A DNA stretch of 64,000 nt from Dermanyssus gallinae (GCA_003439945.1 QVRM01006001.1:186001-250000), one strand, 5' to 3'. Shown: positions 12,437 through 23,443, counted from the first letter of the stretch. Made by a program: numbers and translations. The notes: generated by a model not told the origin, from the sequence alone.

Positions 12437-13205
12437 GTGATTCTGACGTTTGACCGCCAACCGCCTGTATCTGTCTTCCTAAGATACAAAACACACTCAG
12501 TCGTACTGGAGCCTGATCAACCAAAGCTATGCTACAATTGTCAACGAGTGGGGCATCTAGCGGACAGGTGCACTTTTCGCAAGGCCTGGAAGAAATGTGG
12601 AGGTACTGATCATCTGGCGTCCAGTTGCACCAAACGATCGAGATGTGTCAACTGTGGTGGCCCCCTCGCGGCCGGATCGCTTTCTTGTCCGCGTGTGGCT
12701 TATCTCCGTCAGCGTAACAGGATCATCATGGAGGCGAGAGTTCTTCAGCAAGTTAAGGCAACGCACCCGAGTGCATCGATTACGGAGGGACCTGATGTCA
12801 CAGCCACAGTCGCAGAAGACGCACAAACTAACTGTTCCAACGGCAGCAAAGCTTCCTACGCAGCAGGAAGTTCTCAGAGGCATATCTACCACGCAAGAAA
12901 GCACTTCGCCTCAGCTGCTTCTTCCTAATCCGCGACCATTACCAAAGCCCAAACAAAAAATGCGAGCCAATGCATACAGGAGTCGCCAAGTTCGACCGCG
13001 ACGCGCTTCTAAATTTATTACGAAGAGAAACATCCATACCAAGACGCCGCGCAGAGATATCGGAGGCGCCTTAACTGACGTCGCTCGGATGTTAGAGAGC
13101 ATCAGTCCTGATTTGGCAGCAACCTTAAAGACGATTGCAGGGGCCCTAAGACCTCTCTTGACCCTCCTTCCTCTTGCAGAGAAGCTCAAATCTCTTACAT
13201 CATAA
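12437..13205 (+). pseudogene. Retrotransposon ORF1, gag-like protein with zinc knuckles
   Basis: A nucleic-acid-binding protein that would coat the element RNA. The first knuckle is intact (CYNCQRVGHLADRC, CX2CX4HX4C). The second has Trp instead of its first Cys (WKKCGGTDHLASSC), and the third has lost its His (CVNCGGPLAAGSLSC). A basic, Pro/Arg-rich tail follows. The knuckle frame runs to 12928, while the frame reaching the natural end (ORF ending 13205) is shifted by one position, so a frameshift lies around 12750-12900. The N-terminal half is missing. The stop at 13203-13205 overlaps the next start. Confidence 0.75.
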
Positions 13206-13207
13206 TG
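13203..13207 (+). promoter_or_regulatory. TAATG stop-start overlap between ORF1 and ORF2
   Basis: The ORF1 stop TAA and ORF2 start ATG share one base. Overlaps of this kind let a terminating ribosome restart on the next frame; UAAUG coupling is established for the silkworm retrotransposon SART1. Here the function is inferred from position only. Confidence 0.55.
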
Positions 13208-15910
13208 CCAGATAACGAAAACTCAAACGACACTTTTGTTGTTGCTGACCCCAACAGGGCTACATGCCCTGCGTGTAGAGCTATATTCACGAGAAGGGGT
13301 CTTGCCAGACATATATCGGTCAGACACGCCGACGCCGTCAACAGGCCGTTTACATCTTACCAGGCTTTGCCAGAAGAATTTGATGTTAACACACTACTTA
13401 CCGACATCCAGGCAAACATGCGTCATGCCAAACTGTTACGCATTTTACCGAAATCTGTGCGGCCTACTGTTGCGGAGGAGCTTACTAAGGTCTTCCTAAA
13501 CGTCGCCAAAAACAACGACCTCTTCGCCTGGTACTCTTTGTTCTCCTTCGTTCCCACCGCGATGACGACCTTCCCAGACGAGTGAGGGTCAAGCTGTCAG
13601 AAGGCGATATTTCCGGTGCTGCCAGATTGGTGAGCTCCCAGAATACGCTAGCGTCAGCCAACGAAAATACGGAAGCTCTCCGCTCCAAACATCCAGACGC
13701 GCCATTGGATTTCTCCATGCCCACACCCCCGGCAGTCACACTGCCTTCCTCACGTGAAGAGATACTGAGTGCAATGAAGACTTTTAGCCGAAGTTTAGCT
13801 GCCGGCCTAGACTTCATAAGGCCTCGTCTGTTGCAGGACTTGTTGTCTGGTGCACTGGGGAGCACGGCCAGTCGACTAGCGGACGCCATTGCTAAAGTGG
13901 CTGATGTGCTCAGATGGAGCTCGCCCCCGTCTTCTCTTTTACCAATCATCTTTGGGGCAAGAATGTTTGCATTAAAAAAAAGATGGCTCATTACGTCCGA
14001 TCGCTTGTTCTTCAGTCGTTCGCTGACTGGCGGCCAAAATCACCTGCTACGATAATAACGAAGCTATTTCAGCAACCCTTGGTCAACACCAGCTAGGATT
14101 CGCTACCCCCGGGGGTACAGAGGTAGTGGTCTACTGTGCCCGCGCATTTTTGTAGTCGCGCAAAATGCCGACGGTAATGGCCAATTTGGACTTCCAAAAC
14201 GCCTTCAATAGCGTCCGGAGAGACCATTTGCTTCGAGCCGTCAAGTCGTGGGCACCATTACTGTTTCACCAGACGAACCTGGCCTATGGTTCAGGACCAT
14301 CCCACTTAGTAATGCCCCAGAGCGTTATGCCCTCGCAGACAGGTCTTCAGCAGGGTGATCACCTGGGTCCTCCACTTTTTGGTTTGTGTATCAAGGAATT
14401 GGTGGATTCACTGCAGTCCCCCCTTAATGCCTGGTACTTGGATGACGGGATTCTGGGCGGGGACCTCCCGACCCTACTTGACGATATCCGGCGACGACGA
14501 TATTTTAGTGCAATTAGCGGGCTGACACGGAACCCGGTCAAATGTGAAGTATATGTCACAGCTCCCAAAGGACTTGAGCCATTAGATTTAAGTAACCTTT
14601 TTAGCTTGCTCCCGGGCTGTCGCGTAGTGGACAAGGTTAACCTGGAGCTGCTAGGTGTCCCCTTATTGCCGGACGGCATTGCAAAAGCATTAGAGAGTCA
14701 AAGAGATAAACTCGACTTCGCCACAGGCAGACTACCCCAATTAGGCGCCCACTGCGGTCTATTTCTTCTTAGATCTTGTTTTTCAGCTACGAGGTTAACA
14801 CACCTTCTTAGAGGTTCCAACCTGTTTTTATCACCAGAGCTTTTACAACAATTTATTGGACTTAGTTTAGACATTTTAGAGATCATACTGAATCTTAAGC
14901 TGACTGATGCGGCAAGGGAACAAGTCCCGGTTTCTTTAGGCGGTCTAGGTACGCCGGACGCGGTCATGATGGCAGGACCCGTCATCGTGGCGTCATTGAC
15001 CCAGGCGGCGGACAGGGTTAAAACATTATTGGACAGTGATGGGTGGGATGCCTATAACGCTGAACTTCAAAAGCTGACCGAAGAATTGTCTTTGCTATTT
15101 CATTCTCCTCCGGATGATAGGGCTAACCAGGGTAGTTGGACAGCCCCCTTACATGAAAAGCGACTAGCAGGCCTGATTAATAGAGCACCTTCTGTTTTTG
15201 ATAGAGCCAGGCTTCGAGCTGTTAGTAGTCAAGGGGCTGGGGCTTGGTTACAGGCCCTGCCCTGCCCGCGAATTGGGACTCTGTTAGACGACGAGACGAC
15301 GCGTATAAGCGCAGGGCTGCGGCTTGGTGTTGACCTAGTCGTGCCCCACCGATGTCGTTGTGGTGATTTCGTGGACGCCTTGGCCCATCATGGCCTGTCA
15401 TGCGCGTTGAGTGCAGGCCGACGAGCGCGTCACTCCGCTTTAAATGGCACCTTTAGCCGCGCACTTAAATCCGCCGGCCTCCCGTGCGTTCTAGAGCCCC
15501 CGGGTCTTTCGAGGGATGATGGAAAAAGACCTGACGGTCTGACTTTGACGCCCTTTAAGCGTGGCCGCATGCTTGTTTGGGACGCAACTGTAACCGACTC
15601 ATTAGCCCCTTCGATGGTCGGTGCAGGTGCGGACCGAGCAGGTCATGCCTCCAGGTTAGCTGAGGCTAATAAATGCAGAAAATACTCAAGCGTCGATTAT
15701 CCGCACGAATTTTGTCCGTTGGCGTTCGAAACTATGGGAGCTGCAGGCCCCCTTACGCTCAAGCTGATTCAGCGGGTCTTTCGACAGGAGACTCCAGGGC
15801 ATCCGAATTCTTGCATCAGAGGCTGTCGCTCGACATTCAACGAGGAAACGCAGCGTCTGTTCGGGGCACATTGTTGAACTGGGCTAACCCTGGGTTAGAG
15901 AACCCGTGAT
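13205..15910 (+). pseudogene. Retrotransposon ORF2: C2H2 finger, reverse transcriptase, restriction-like endonuclease
   Basis: The ATG at 13205 shares its A with the ORF1 stop (TAATG). An N-terminal C2H2 finger, CPACRAIFTRRGLARHISVRH, lies at about 13265-13330, as in R2-like proteins. The RT region has LDFQNAFNSV (motif A, about 14186), GLQQGDHLGP and YLDDG (catalytic motif, about 14430). The RLE has CRCG with downstream H and C (about 15350-15410), RRARH, RPDGLTLTPF (about 15530) and VWDATV, then the conserved LAFET tail. Lesions are a frameshift near 13570, another between about 13970 and 14060, an in-frame TAG at 14153-14155, and a small deletion with frameshift near 15780. The enzyme would have nicked the target and primed cDNA synthesis there. 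Confidence 0.85.
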
Positions 15911-15982
15911 CACACGTACGCGCGGAGACAATTGTCCACTCCAAAGTGCTAACATAGTGAAATTATATAAATAAAAGTATAC

Positions 15983-15984
<2 letters not shown>

Positions 15985-16080
<96 letters not shown>
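15985..16080 (+). repeat. (AAT)n microsatellite forming the retrotransposon 3' tail
   Basis: About 32 near-perfect trinucleotide repeats follow directly after the element's 3' UTR. Simple-repeat tails in place of poly(A) are common in non-LTR elements, and expansion after insertion is likely. Confidence 0.85.
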
Positions 16081-17258
16081 TGCGTTATAGGTTTAGTTAT
16101 ATTACACAATGTAATATAACCTACGATGCTTACTAAATCCTGATTAGCCCGTATGAATATGTGCTGAGCCACGGGTACGGCTCGTAAAGCAGCCAGACCA
16201 TCTCGCTCGGCCCAAATAACAAAGTTACGTACATATCATTCGTACAGTACTGTCTGTATGAAAAAAAAAGAGTTTACGGCTGCGATCGTCGTTGCTAGTG
16301 ACGGCAACGACATATGAACAATAGCGTAGGTGAAGTGACACGCTAGCGCGGTCAAGGTTGGCCTCGACGGTACCGCAGCCGACTACGACGTGCATAGGCA
16401 GACTCAACAATGGCGTAAGCTTATTTAGGCGAAACCCTATTGCACATATATATCCGATTCGATTGATGTAGGGGATCCATATCACTTCAACTACTCACCG
16501 CGTTCGTCGTAGCTGGTGGTCATTGATCAGCCGAACCAACTTCAAGCTTTTACCCCATCTCACTGTCTCTCCCTCTATACCCCCCCCCCCCGCTATTTCT
16601 ATATCCCTATCTCCCGTTCTCTCGGTGGTTGGACGTCCTGCATACTGTGTTTGAAGCAGACTAACTTGAGTTGTCGAGGTCATAGCCCTCGATCGATCGA
16701 TAGGCAACTGTTAGTAAGATTGGACAGCGTTATTCGTTCGTCGGGCTACCTAGATACGACAATCCCGTCGAAGATCTCAAAGATCGCAATCAGGTCTTGA
16801 GATCAAATATCTTACTGTAAATGCATAAATTAATGTAGAGTTCGTTTGGCCACCTGCAACCCTCTAGTGCCCGCGCATTAGAATCACTTTCAATCCTATA
16901 AAACTGTGCACATTATTCGTAATATGGTGTACGGCTATCCTGACGTTTGCGCTTCTTAGAGAATCCCCATTCCGTCGACACGCGTCACCTTATATAACGG
17001 GCAGTTATTTTGACGGATATGTATTAGAAAAATATGTATACATGTATACATTTATGTATAGATTAAATAAATCAAACAGCAACACATTTTGCGCTGGTAG
17101 TGCACACTTTCCTTTTATGTACATATTATCTGGATATATTCGACTACTGTAAGTGTTCTATTTAGATTAAAGGCAAAAACACTCAAGAAGCTATACATTT
17201 AATAATTGTTGCAAAAGTGTGATATCTAAAAATACCTAGGCTAACGGAAACCTAATTG
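16081..17258. other. No gene recognised
   Basis: A C10 run lies near 16581-16590. Minus-strand frames of up to 86 codons have no motifs. A WGKSLK string at about 16530 recalls the Bcl-2 BH1 motif but lacks every flanking residue, so I do not call it. Confidence 0.35.
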
Positions 17259-17767
17259 TTACGCCGTATAGAGCCGCATTATTAACAAGGTGCTTGACCC
17301 ATTCGATTTGGGTCGCCATGTTTTAAATGTATAATTCAATTTTAATTGTTTTACGGCCTTCTTAAAATCCATCCAAAAGCCGAGGGGCGGATGCATGCCA
17401 AGTATAGATACCAACCAACAAGTATAGATAGCCAACCATGACATATATAGGCTTTGCTGCCTGTGCCTTGCGGCTTGTGCTTCTCCATTCGGTGGGTACA
17501 TTGACACCTTGACAATAAATTGTGTCACCGCAACATTGCGTATGGGTAACACACCAATATCATCTCTATTTGTTCTATAAGCGTGTGGGTCATACCCGTT
17601 CTCATATAACGGCGACGATAAAGGGTGCAAACAATGAGCATGGCCTCTATAAAACCGAGTCCCATTTATAAAGACGTCAATAGGAACAAAACGAACGAAT
17701 TTGCTTTCATCTAACACTGGCGCGACGGCGTGCGTCAACAGAGAAATAACAAAACATTTACAGGTCT
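17259..17767 (-). CDS. Orphan open frame of about 168 codons, unrecognised
   Basis: The minus strand is open from just after a TAG near 17768 down to 17259. The first part (about 95 residues) has a protein-like composition, with hydrophobic and aromatic residues, Asn, Asp and few repeats, including FINGTRFYRGHAHC and YENGYDPHAYRTNRDD. The last third looks less constrained. The first in-frame start is TTG rather than ATG, so if real it is an exon or the decayed middle of a larger gene. A GTGTCAATG following AAG near 17498 could be a splice donor. I do not recognise the family. It may be an exon, a transposon piece or a viral fossil. Confidence 0.35.
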
Positions 17768-17795
17768 AGCAAATTGATTTAAATGGAATTATATA

Positions 17796-19116
17796 CATAT
17801 GGTGTTCAAAACGTATCGCGACTTTTGTGTTTTTTCAAAAATTATTCATTTATTCATGAATATCTATTTTGTCCCCTTCAAAGTAATCCCCATGAGATAT
17901 TATACACTTGTGCCAACGGTTTTTCCAATCTTCGAAGCACTTCAAAAAACCATTTTTTTTAATCTTGTTCAGCTCCTCCTTCGATGCCGTCTTTATCTCG
18001 TCAAGCGTAGCGTAACGTCGTCCTTTCATGGGCCTCTTCAGTTCAGGGAACAAGAAAAAGTCACAGGGGGCCAGATCTGGGGAATACGGTGGCTGCGGCA
18101 TCATTAGTGTGTTGTTTTTGGCCAAAAACTCGCGCACAAGCAACGATGTGTGAGCAGGGGCGTTATCGTGGTGCAAAAGCCAATTTTTGTTCTTCCACAA
18201 ATCCGGGCGTTTCTGGCGGATTGCTTCGCGCAAATTGCGCATAACTTGCAGGTAATATTCCTTATTGACCGTTCTACCCTGTGGCAAGAACTCATGATGC
18301 ACCACGCCCCTGCAATCGAAGAAAACTGTCAGCAAAACTTTCACATTCGACCGAACTTGGCGCGCTTTTTTCGGTCTTGGTTCGTGCGGCAGCTTCCATT
18401 GAGATGATTGAGCTTTGGTTTCCACGTCATAACCATAAACCCACGATTCGTCACCAGTTATGACCCTCTGGAGCAAATTTGGGTCGTCGCGGACAGAGTC
18501 CAACATCTCATTAGCAATGTTCATGCGATGCTGTTTTTGGTCGCAATTGAGCAATTTTGGTACGAATTTCGCGGCGACCCGTCTCATGCCCAAATCATTG
18601 ATAAAAATCGAATGGCACGAGCCAATCGATATGTTTGGGTCCTCAGCAACTTCTCTAACGGTGATTCGACGATTGGCCAATACCATTTTCTCCACTTCAT
18701 AATTTTTTCGTCTGTTGTTGAAGTGCTCGGGCGTCCGGCACGCTCTTCGTCGTTCACATCTTCTCGGCCTTCTGAGAACATTTTGTACCACCGATAAACG
18801 TTGCTTCGGTCCAAGGTAGCTTCTCCGTATGCCACAGTCAACATTCGGAATGCATCCGCGCACTTAATTTCGTTTTTCACACAAAATTTGATACAGGTTC
18901 TTTGATCCATTTTTTTGAATAGGTAAAAATCGAAGACGATCCAAAACACGTGCAAGCAAAGCAGCTGTCAACAATTAAGTGAACATTCAAAATGGCCGAG
19001 CTTGTCGGCATAAGTGAGAGACATGAGTACCAACATAACGCCACAAAAAAATCGAAATTCGAATATACGTAACCCGCAAAAATTCAAAAGTCGCGATACT
19101 TTTTGAACACACCTCG
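17796..19116 (-). mobile_element. mariner element, copy 2
   Basis: The right end is intact (reads CGAGGTGTGTTCAAAA inward from 19116, TA next to it). The left end near 17796 has lost the first bases of the repeat and keeps only GTGTTCAAAACGTATCGCGAC. Its internal sequence is nearly the same as copies 1, 3, 4 and 5. Confidence 0.92.
17850..18910 (-). pseudogene. mariner transposase, copy 2, one-base deletion
   Basis: The start ATG is at 18910 (MDQRTC). Catalytic motifs TGDES, HHDNAP and SPDLAPCDFF are all intact with the 34-residue spacing. One T is missing at about 18700, where the other copies read ATTAATTTTTTCG. This shifts the frame after about 70 codons, so the N-terminal DNA-binding part and the catalytic core are in different frames. 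Apart from this base the frame would be full length. Confidence 0.9.
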
Positions 19117-19141
19117 TATATCTACCATCCAGACGTCCTGG

Positions 19142-19173
<32 letters not shown>
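19142..19173. repeat. (TA)n microsatellite
   Basis: A pure dinucleotide run between mariner copy 2 and an RT fragment. Confidence 0.9.
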
Positions 19174-19175
<2 letters not shown>

Positions 19176-19177
<2 letters not shown>

Positions 19178-19530
19178 CCCGGAAGAGGGAGCCGACGCGG
19201 CGACTGAGGTGTTTCGGACGGGCTCACTCGCTGCCGTACGCAAGACCGCAGACCTCGTCCTCATACCCAAGGGCCCCGGCTCCTCTCTCCCGATCTACCT
19301 ACTCAGCTCCCTGGCTAAAGGATTCGAGCCTATCGTGGAGGCACGCCTTCGGGACTTAGAGAAGGGAAGCGAAGAAGACGGGATTTGTTCCTCGCGATTT
19401 TGGAGATGCCAAATACGCTTTTAACAGCCTACCGTGGAGAGTCATCCTAGAAACTCTTCAAAGGAAAACGGTTCCCTTGTATATACGAAAGTTTATATTC
19501 CATTATATTACAACATGACAGGACGGCGAC
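19176..19530 (+). mobile_element. R1-like LINE reverse transcriptase fragment
   Basis: The plus strand encodes the N-terminal RT signature DLVLIPKGPG, then PIYLLSSLAKGFEPIVEARL (about 19250-19350). In a second frame DAKYAFNSLPWRVILETL (about 19405-19460) corresponds to RT motif A of R1-type elements, with the motif-A Asp present. Both ends are truncated, and the region between the two blocks has an internal deletion that removes the QxGFR motif. Nothing else of the element is present. Confidence 0.7.
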
Positions 19531-19667
19531 TTATAAGAATGAAAATGCGTGTGTACATAAAGGAAAATCTGTTGTCCGCTATATTTTAAAGTACAATATT
19601 TTAAATAAGTCATACAACTATTGTTTAGCATGGCTTTAAACCTTGTGTAAGACCTATTCCGCACTGC

Positions 19668-19722
<55 letters not shown>

Positions 19723-19774
19723 CACACAGAGCTGCATGTGCAGATGATAGTAAAGAGTTATAAACATGTAAGTA
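19531..19774. repeat. AT-rich spacer with (TA)n at about 19676-19714
   Basis: The spacer between two LINE fragments contains a (TA)n run of about 40 bp followed by a short CA-rich piece. There is no gene. Confidence 0.7.
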
Positions 19775-20290
19775 CCCCGGAGCCCGTCGGACTAGACAGA
19801 GAGGGCAAGAAGAGACCTGACGGTCTGACCTTAACTCCGTTCGAGCGCGGATGCATGCTGGTTTGGGACGCGATAGTTACTGACTCATTAGCCCCTTCAA
19901 TGGTCAGTGCTGGTGCGGCTCAGGCTGGTCATGCATCGGCTCTCGCCGAGGCAGGCAAGGTTAGAAAGTACCAGAACATCGGTTACCCGTACGAGTTTCA
20001 CCCACTTGCCTTCGAGACCCTTGGCAGGCCGGGTCCGTCTACTCGCAGTTTGCTACAGAAGGTCGGGAAGCGGCTAATTCTAGCCAGCGGAGATAAGCGA
20101 GCAAGTGATTTCCTCAGACAGCGTCTGTCGCTGGATGTGCAACGGGGCAATGCGGCCTCGGTTCGAGGAACCCTCTAGAAATGGCTGGTCCCTACACTGG
20201 ACCCCCCGTAATGGTGCACACGTCCGCAGGGACCCAAATGTCATGGTCCGACCGTGAATGCTTTGAAATTGAATAATAATAAAAAATATA
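19775..20290 (+). mobile_element. 5'-truncated 3' end of an RLE non-LTR element
   Basis: A clean open frame covers only the RLE C-terminus: the LEPPGL-equivalent PVGLDREGKKRPDG, then TLTPFERG, VWDAIVTDSLAPSM and LAFETLG, ending RGTL at about 20178. It is closely similar to the copy at 15500-15880, and it supplies the intact C-terminus (ASDFLRQRLSLDVQRGNAAS) that is frameshifted there. A 3' UTR and an AATAATAATAAAA tail follow to about 20290. This is typical dead-on-arrival retrotransposition. Confidence 0.85.
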
Positions 20291-20402
20291 TAATAATATA
20301 AAAAAGTACCCCTATTATAAATACAAATATTATAAAACAACCAAAATAAAGTACGGTAAAGAACATATAGACAAAAAGACGTAAATATCCTCCAATACTT
20401 AA

Positions 20403-20406
<4 letters not shown>

Positions 20407-20441
<35 letters not shown>
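20407..20441. repeat. (TA)n microsatellite
   Basis: A dinucleotide run just left of mariner copy 3. Confidence 0.9.
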
Positions 20442-20445
<4 letters not shown>

Positions 20446-20543
20446 GGATTCTTTATGTTTCTTTATGAATGTGTAAACCAGATCGGCCGTGTCCATTCTA
20501 GCAGAGTTTCACGCACAGAGACGGCGTTACTCCGCTTAATATA

Positions 20544-21850
20544 CGAGGTGTGTTCAAAATTGAATTTTCGCGGGTTACGTATATTCGAATTTCGATTTTT
20601 TGTGGCGTTATGTTGGTACTCATGTCTCTCACTTATGCCGACAAGCTCGGCCATTTTGAATGTTCACTTAATTGTTGACAGCTGCTTTGCTTGCACGTGT
20701 TTTGGATCGTCTTCGATTTTTACCTATTCAAAAAAATGGATCAAAGAACCTGTATCAAATGTTGTGTGAAAAACGAAATTAAGTGCGCGGATGCATTCCG
20801 AATGTTGACTGTGGCATACGGAGAAGCTACCTTGGACCGAAGCAACGTTTATCGGTGGTACAAAATGTTCTCAGAAGGCCGAGAAGATGTGAACGACGAA
20901 GAGCGTGCCGGACGCCCGAGCACTTCAACAACAGACGAAAAAATTAATGAAGTGGAGGAAATGGTATTGGCCAATCTTCGAATCACCGTTAGAGAAGTTG
21001 CTGAGGACCTAAACATATCGATTGGCTCGTGCCATTCGATTTTTATCAATGATTTGGGCATGAGACGGGTCGCCGCGAAATTCGTACCAAAATTGCTCAA
21101 TTGCGACCAAAAACAGCATCGCATGAACATTGCTAATGAGATGTTGGACTCTGTCCGCGACGACCCAAATTTGCTCCAGAGGGTCATAACTGGTGACGAA
21201 TCGTGGGTTTATAGTTATGACGTGGAAACCAAAGCTCAATCGTCTCAATGGAAGCTGCCGCACGAACCAAGACCGAAAAAAGCGCGCCAAGTTCGGTCGA
21301 ATGTGAAAGTTTTGCTGACAGTTTTCTTTGATTGCAGGGGCGTGGTGCATCATGAGTTCTTGCCACAGGGTAGAACGGTCAATAAGGAATATTACCTGCA
21401 AGTTATGCGCAATTTGCGCGAAGCAATCCGCCAGAAACGCCCGGATTTGTGGAAGAACAAAAATTGGCTTTTGCACCACGATAACGCCCCTGCTCACACA
21501 TCGTTGCTTGTGCGCGAGTTTTTGGCCAAAAACAACACACTAATGATGCCGCAGCCACCGTATTCCCCAGATCTGGCCCCCTGTGACTTTTTCTTGTTCC
21601 CTAAACTGAAGAGGCCCATGAAAGGACGACGTTACGCTACGCTTGACGAGATAAAGACGGCATCGAAGGAGGAGCTGAACAAGATAAAAAAAAATGGTTT
21701 TTGAAGTGCTTCGAAGATTGGAAAAACCGTTGGCACAAGTGTATAATATCTCATGGGGATTACTTTGAAGGGGACAAAATAGATATTCATGAACAAATGA
21801 ATAATTTTTAAAAAAACACAAAAGTCGCGATACTTTTTGAACACACCTCG
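20544..21850 (+). mobile_element. mariner element, copy 3
   Basis: Flanked by TA on each side. The right end is intact. The left end keeps CGAGGTGTGTTCAAAA but then lacks about 14 bases (AGTATCGCGACTTT in other copies), so the transposase-binding part of this repeat is damaged. It is in the orientation opposite to copies 1 and 2. Confidence 0.93.
20736..21704 (+). pseudogene. mariner transposase, copy 3, C-terminal frameshift
   Basis: Open from ATG 20736 through all three catalytic motifs (TGDES, HHDNAP, APCDFF). A T lost from the run after AAAAAAAAATGG at about 21700 gives a stop after KKNGF, removing about the last 30 residues. Other differences are KMV to EMV, NRRI to NLRI, and YGYD to YSYD just after the first catalytic Asp. 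The original C-terminal stop is also mutated (GAATAA to GAACAA). This is the copy nearest to an intact catalytic domain. Confidence 0.9.
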
Positions 21851-22331
21851 TATAGCAAAAGTCCCTAGGTTATTGACTTTGGTCGCAGTCGAACGATTGG
21901 GCGCCTTGCCTATATATATATATATACATATCTTCAATTTCAAACGTGTTTTATTCACGGAACTGCATTTTACAACGCTTGAGTTCTCGGTAAATAAAAA
22001 TTGTTGAAAAAAAGATTAATCAAACAACAAAGCAGGTAATTACTCTCGACAAAATCCAAGGAGTGCTTTGTATGAGCAGTTTACACACAATCGTATTACA
22101 GTGGTTAATGATTATCACAAAAACTTCAAAGCAGCAATTGGTGCGTTTGTTAGAACGCCGAACACCACATGAGGCAACAAACTTGCAAATATAGCACACA
22201 AACGAAGTAGTCCACTAGTACAGCATCAACACAATTTACAACAACTATGTCTAAAAACATGTGGATAAATACAATCAAAAACTAAGTGTGTCCACGTATA
22301 CGAAGCACAACAGTTGTAATACCAACTACAC
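21851..22331. other. No gene recognised
   Basis: AT-rich DNA between mariner copy 3 and an RT fragment, with a short (TA)n run at about 21912-21929. Confidence 0.5.
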
Positions 22332-23310
22332 CTAGATCACACGCCTGGTTCCGACTAGTGGAAATGCGATCTCCATAGGTACAATACTACGCGGAATTTT
22401 GTACGCTAACATTGAAACCCGCAGCGAGTAATTTTTTTCTACCGTGAGTAGGTTAAAACGAATGAACAAATCACGGACCGAATCACTTTGCCTTCTAGCA
22501 AAAATGGCTCTAATTGCATCATTTTGTATCACTTTTGCTCTTTGGAGAATTCCGTCGTAGCCACCTCCCCAGAGAAGGATTCCATAGCATAGAACTGGTA
22601 AGAGCACGGCCTTGTACACCAGAAGTAAGCCCTCTGTGAGTACCCTAATCAATTTCATTTTACACAGCGTAGATATTACAGCATAGCACTTTGGTGCAAT
22701 GTAATCCAGATGGGGATGCTACCTCATGTTTTCCTGGAGAACGAGCCCCAGGCCTGTCTTAATAATCTGGTTTTCAGATAATTCTAGAAGCCTCGGCAAT
22801 GCACATAAAACTATGAAATTGTTTTTTTTTAGCATTGACGACTAGTCCAAAAATGTCAAAAATGCTAATTAGATTATCAAAATTCAAAAGCGACTGCTGT
22901 AAGTCCATATCAAAGTTCCGATGATTCACTTCGAACAGTAGCGTAGTGTCATCAGCAAAAGCTATAGCTGAGCCAAGGTTTAGCCTCTGAATCCTTAATA
23001 GAATAAAATTCAGTAGAATAAGAAACATAACATTTCACAAACATAATGTAATATACGAAAAATAAATTCAACTGTTTTACATTCGTATATAAAAAAAAGA
23101 AACATAAAAAGTTCGAGAACCGAGCCTTGAGGGGTACCGATGTCGACCTGCTGCCATGAGGACTCTATTTGACCAGCTCGTACCCCCTGTCTCCGTCCTG
23201 AGAGATAGGACCTAAACCAGACAACCGCCGGCGCAGAGCAACCTAGCTGAGCAAGCAATTGGAATAGGAGGGAATGATCAAGGCAATTGAAAGCCGCCGA
23301 CACGTCGAGA
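22332..23310 (-). mobile_element. LINE reverse transcriptase fragment (CR1/Jockey-like), broken
   Basis: Minus-strand RT landmarks come in order: SAAFNCLDHSLL (motif A, about 23270-23303), WFRSYLSGRRQGV, TPQGSVLE, then FADDTTLLF (catalytic YXDD motif, about 22930-22960), and the thumb-like VYKAVLLPVLCYGILLWGG (about 22570-22625). Several frame breaks are present. About 70 bp of AT-rich DNA is inserted between the PQGS and FADD motifs. The endonuclease and the 3' end are absent. It lies 130 bp beyond the donor of the Bcl-2 exon, in the same orientation, presumably within the next intron. Confidence 0.8.
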
Positions 23311-23443
23311 AAGAAGATTATTTATATATTGTACGCGCGACCATGGCGATATTTGTCCGTTGGGTGACGGTCGAAGAAAGAAAGAGTGCAGACCAGTAGA
23401 AGTCAGGATAGACATAGACCATACAATGCACATAAAGACCTAC

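Larger units (their letters stand above)
12425..16080 (+). mobile_element. RLE-type non-LTR retrotransposon with two ORFs, 5'-truncated
   Basis: The order is a CCHC gag-like ORF1, an ORF2 with C2H2 finger, reverse transcriptase and RLE, a short 3' UTR (15910-15980), and a 3' tail of about 95 bp of (AAT)n. The gag frame begins without an N-terminal domain at about 12430, so the 5' end is missing, as is usual after incomplete target-primed reverse transcription. Frameshifts and a stop show the copy is dead. Its 3' coding part has relatives at 19.8-20.3 kb and 5.6-6.3 kb. The APE-type endonuclease of most two-ORF LINEs is absent. Confidence 0.88.

Noticed and set aside
16495..16707. WGKSLK string as the missing BH1 exon of the Bcl-2 gene
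   Set aside because: Only WGK matches. The residues before and after do not resemble BH1, and no acceptor/donor pair frames it.
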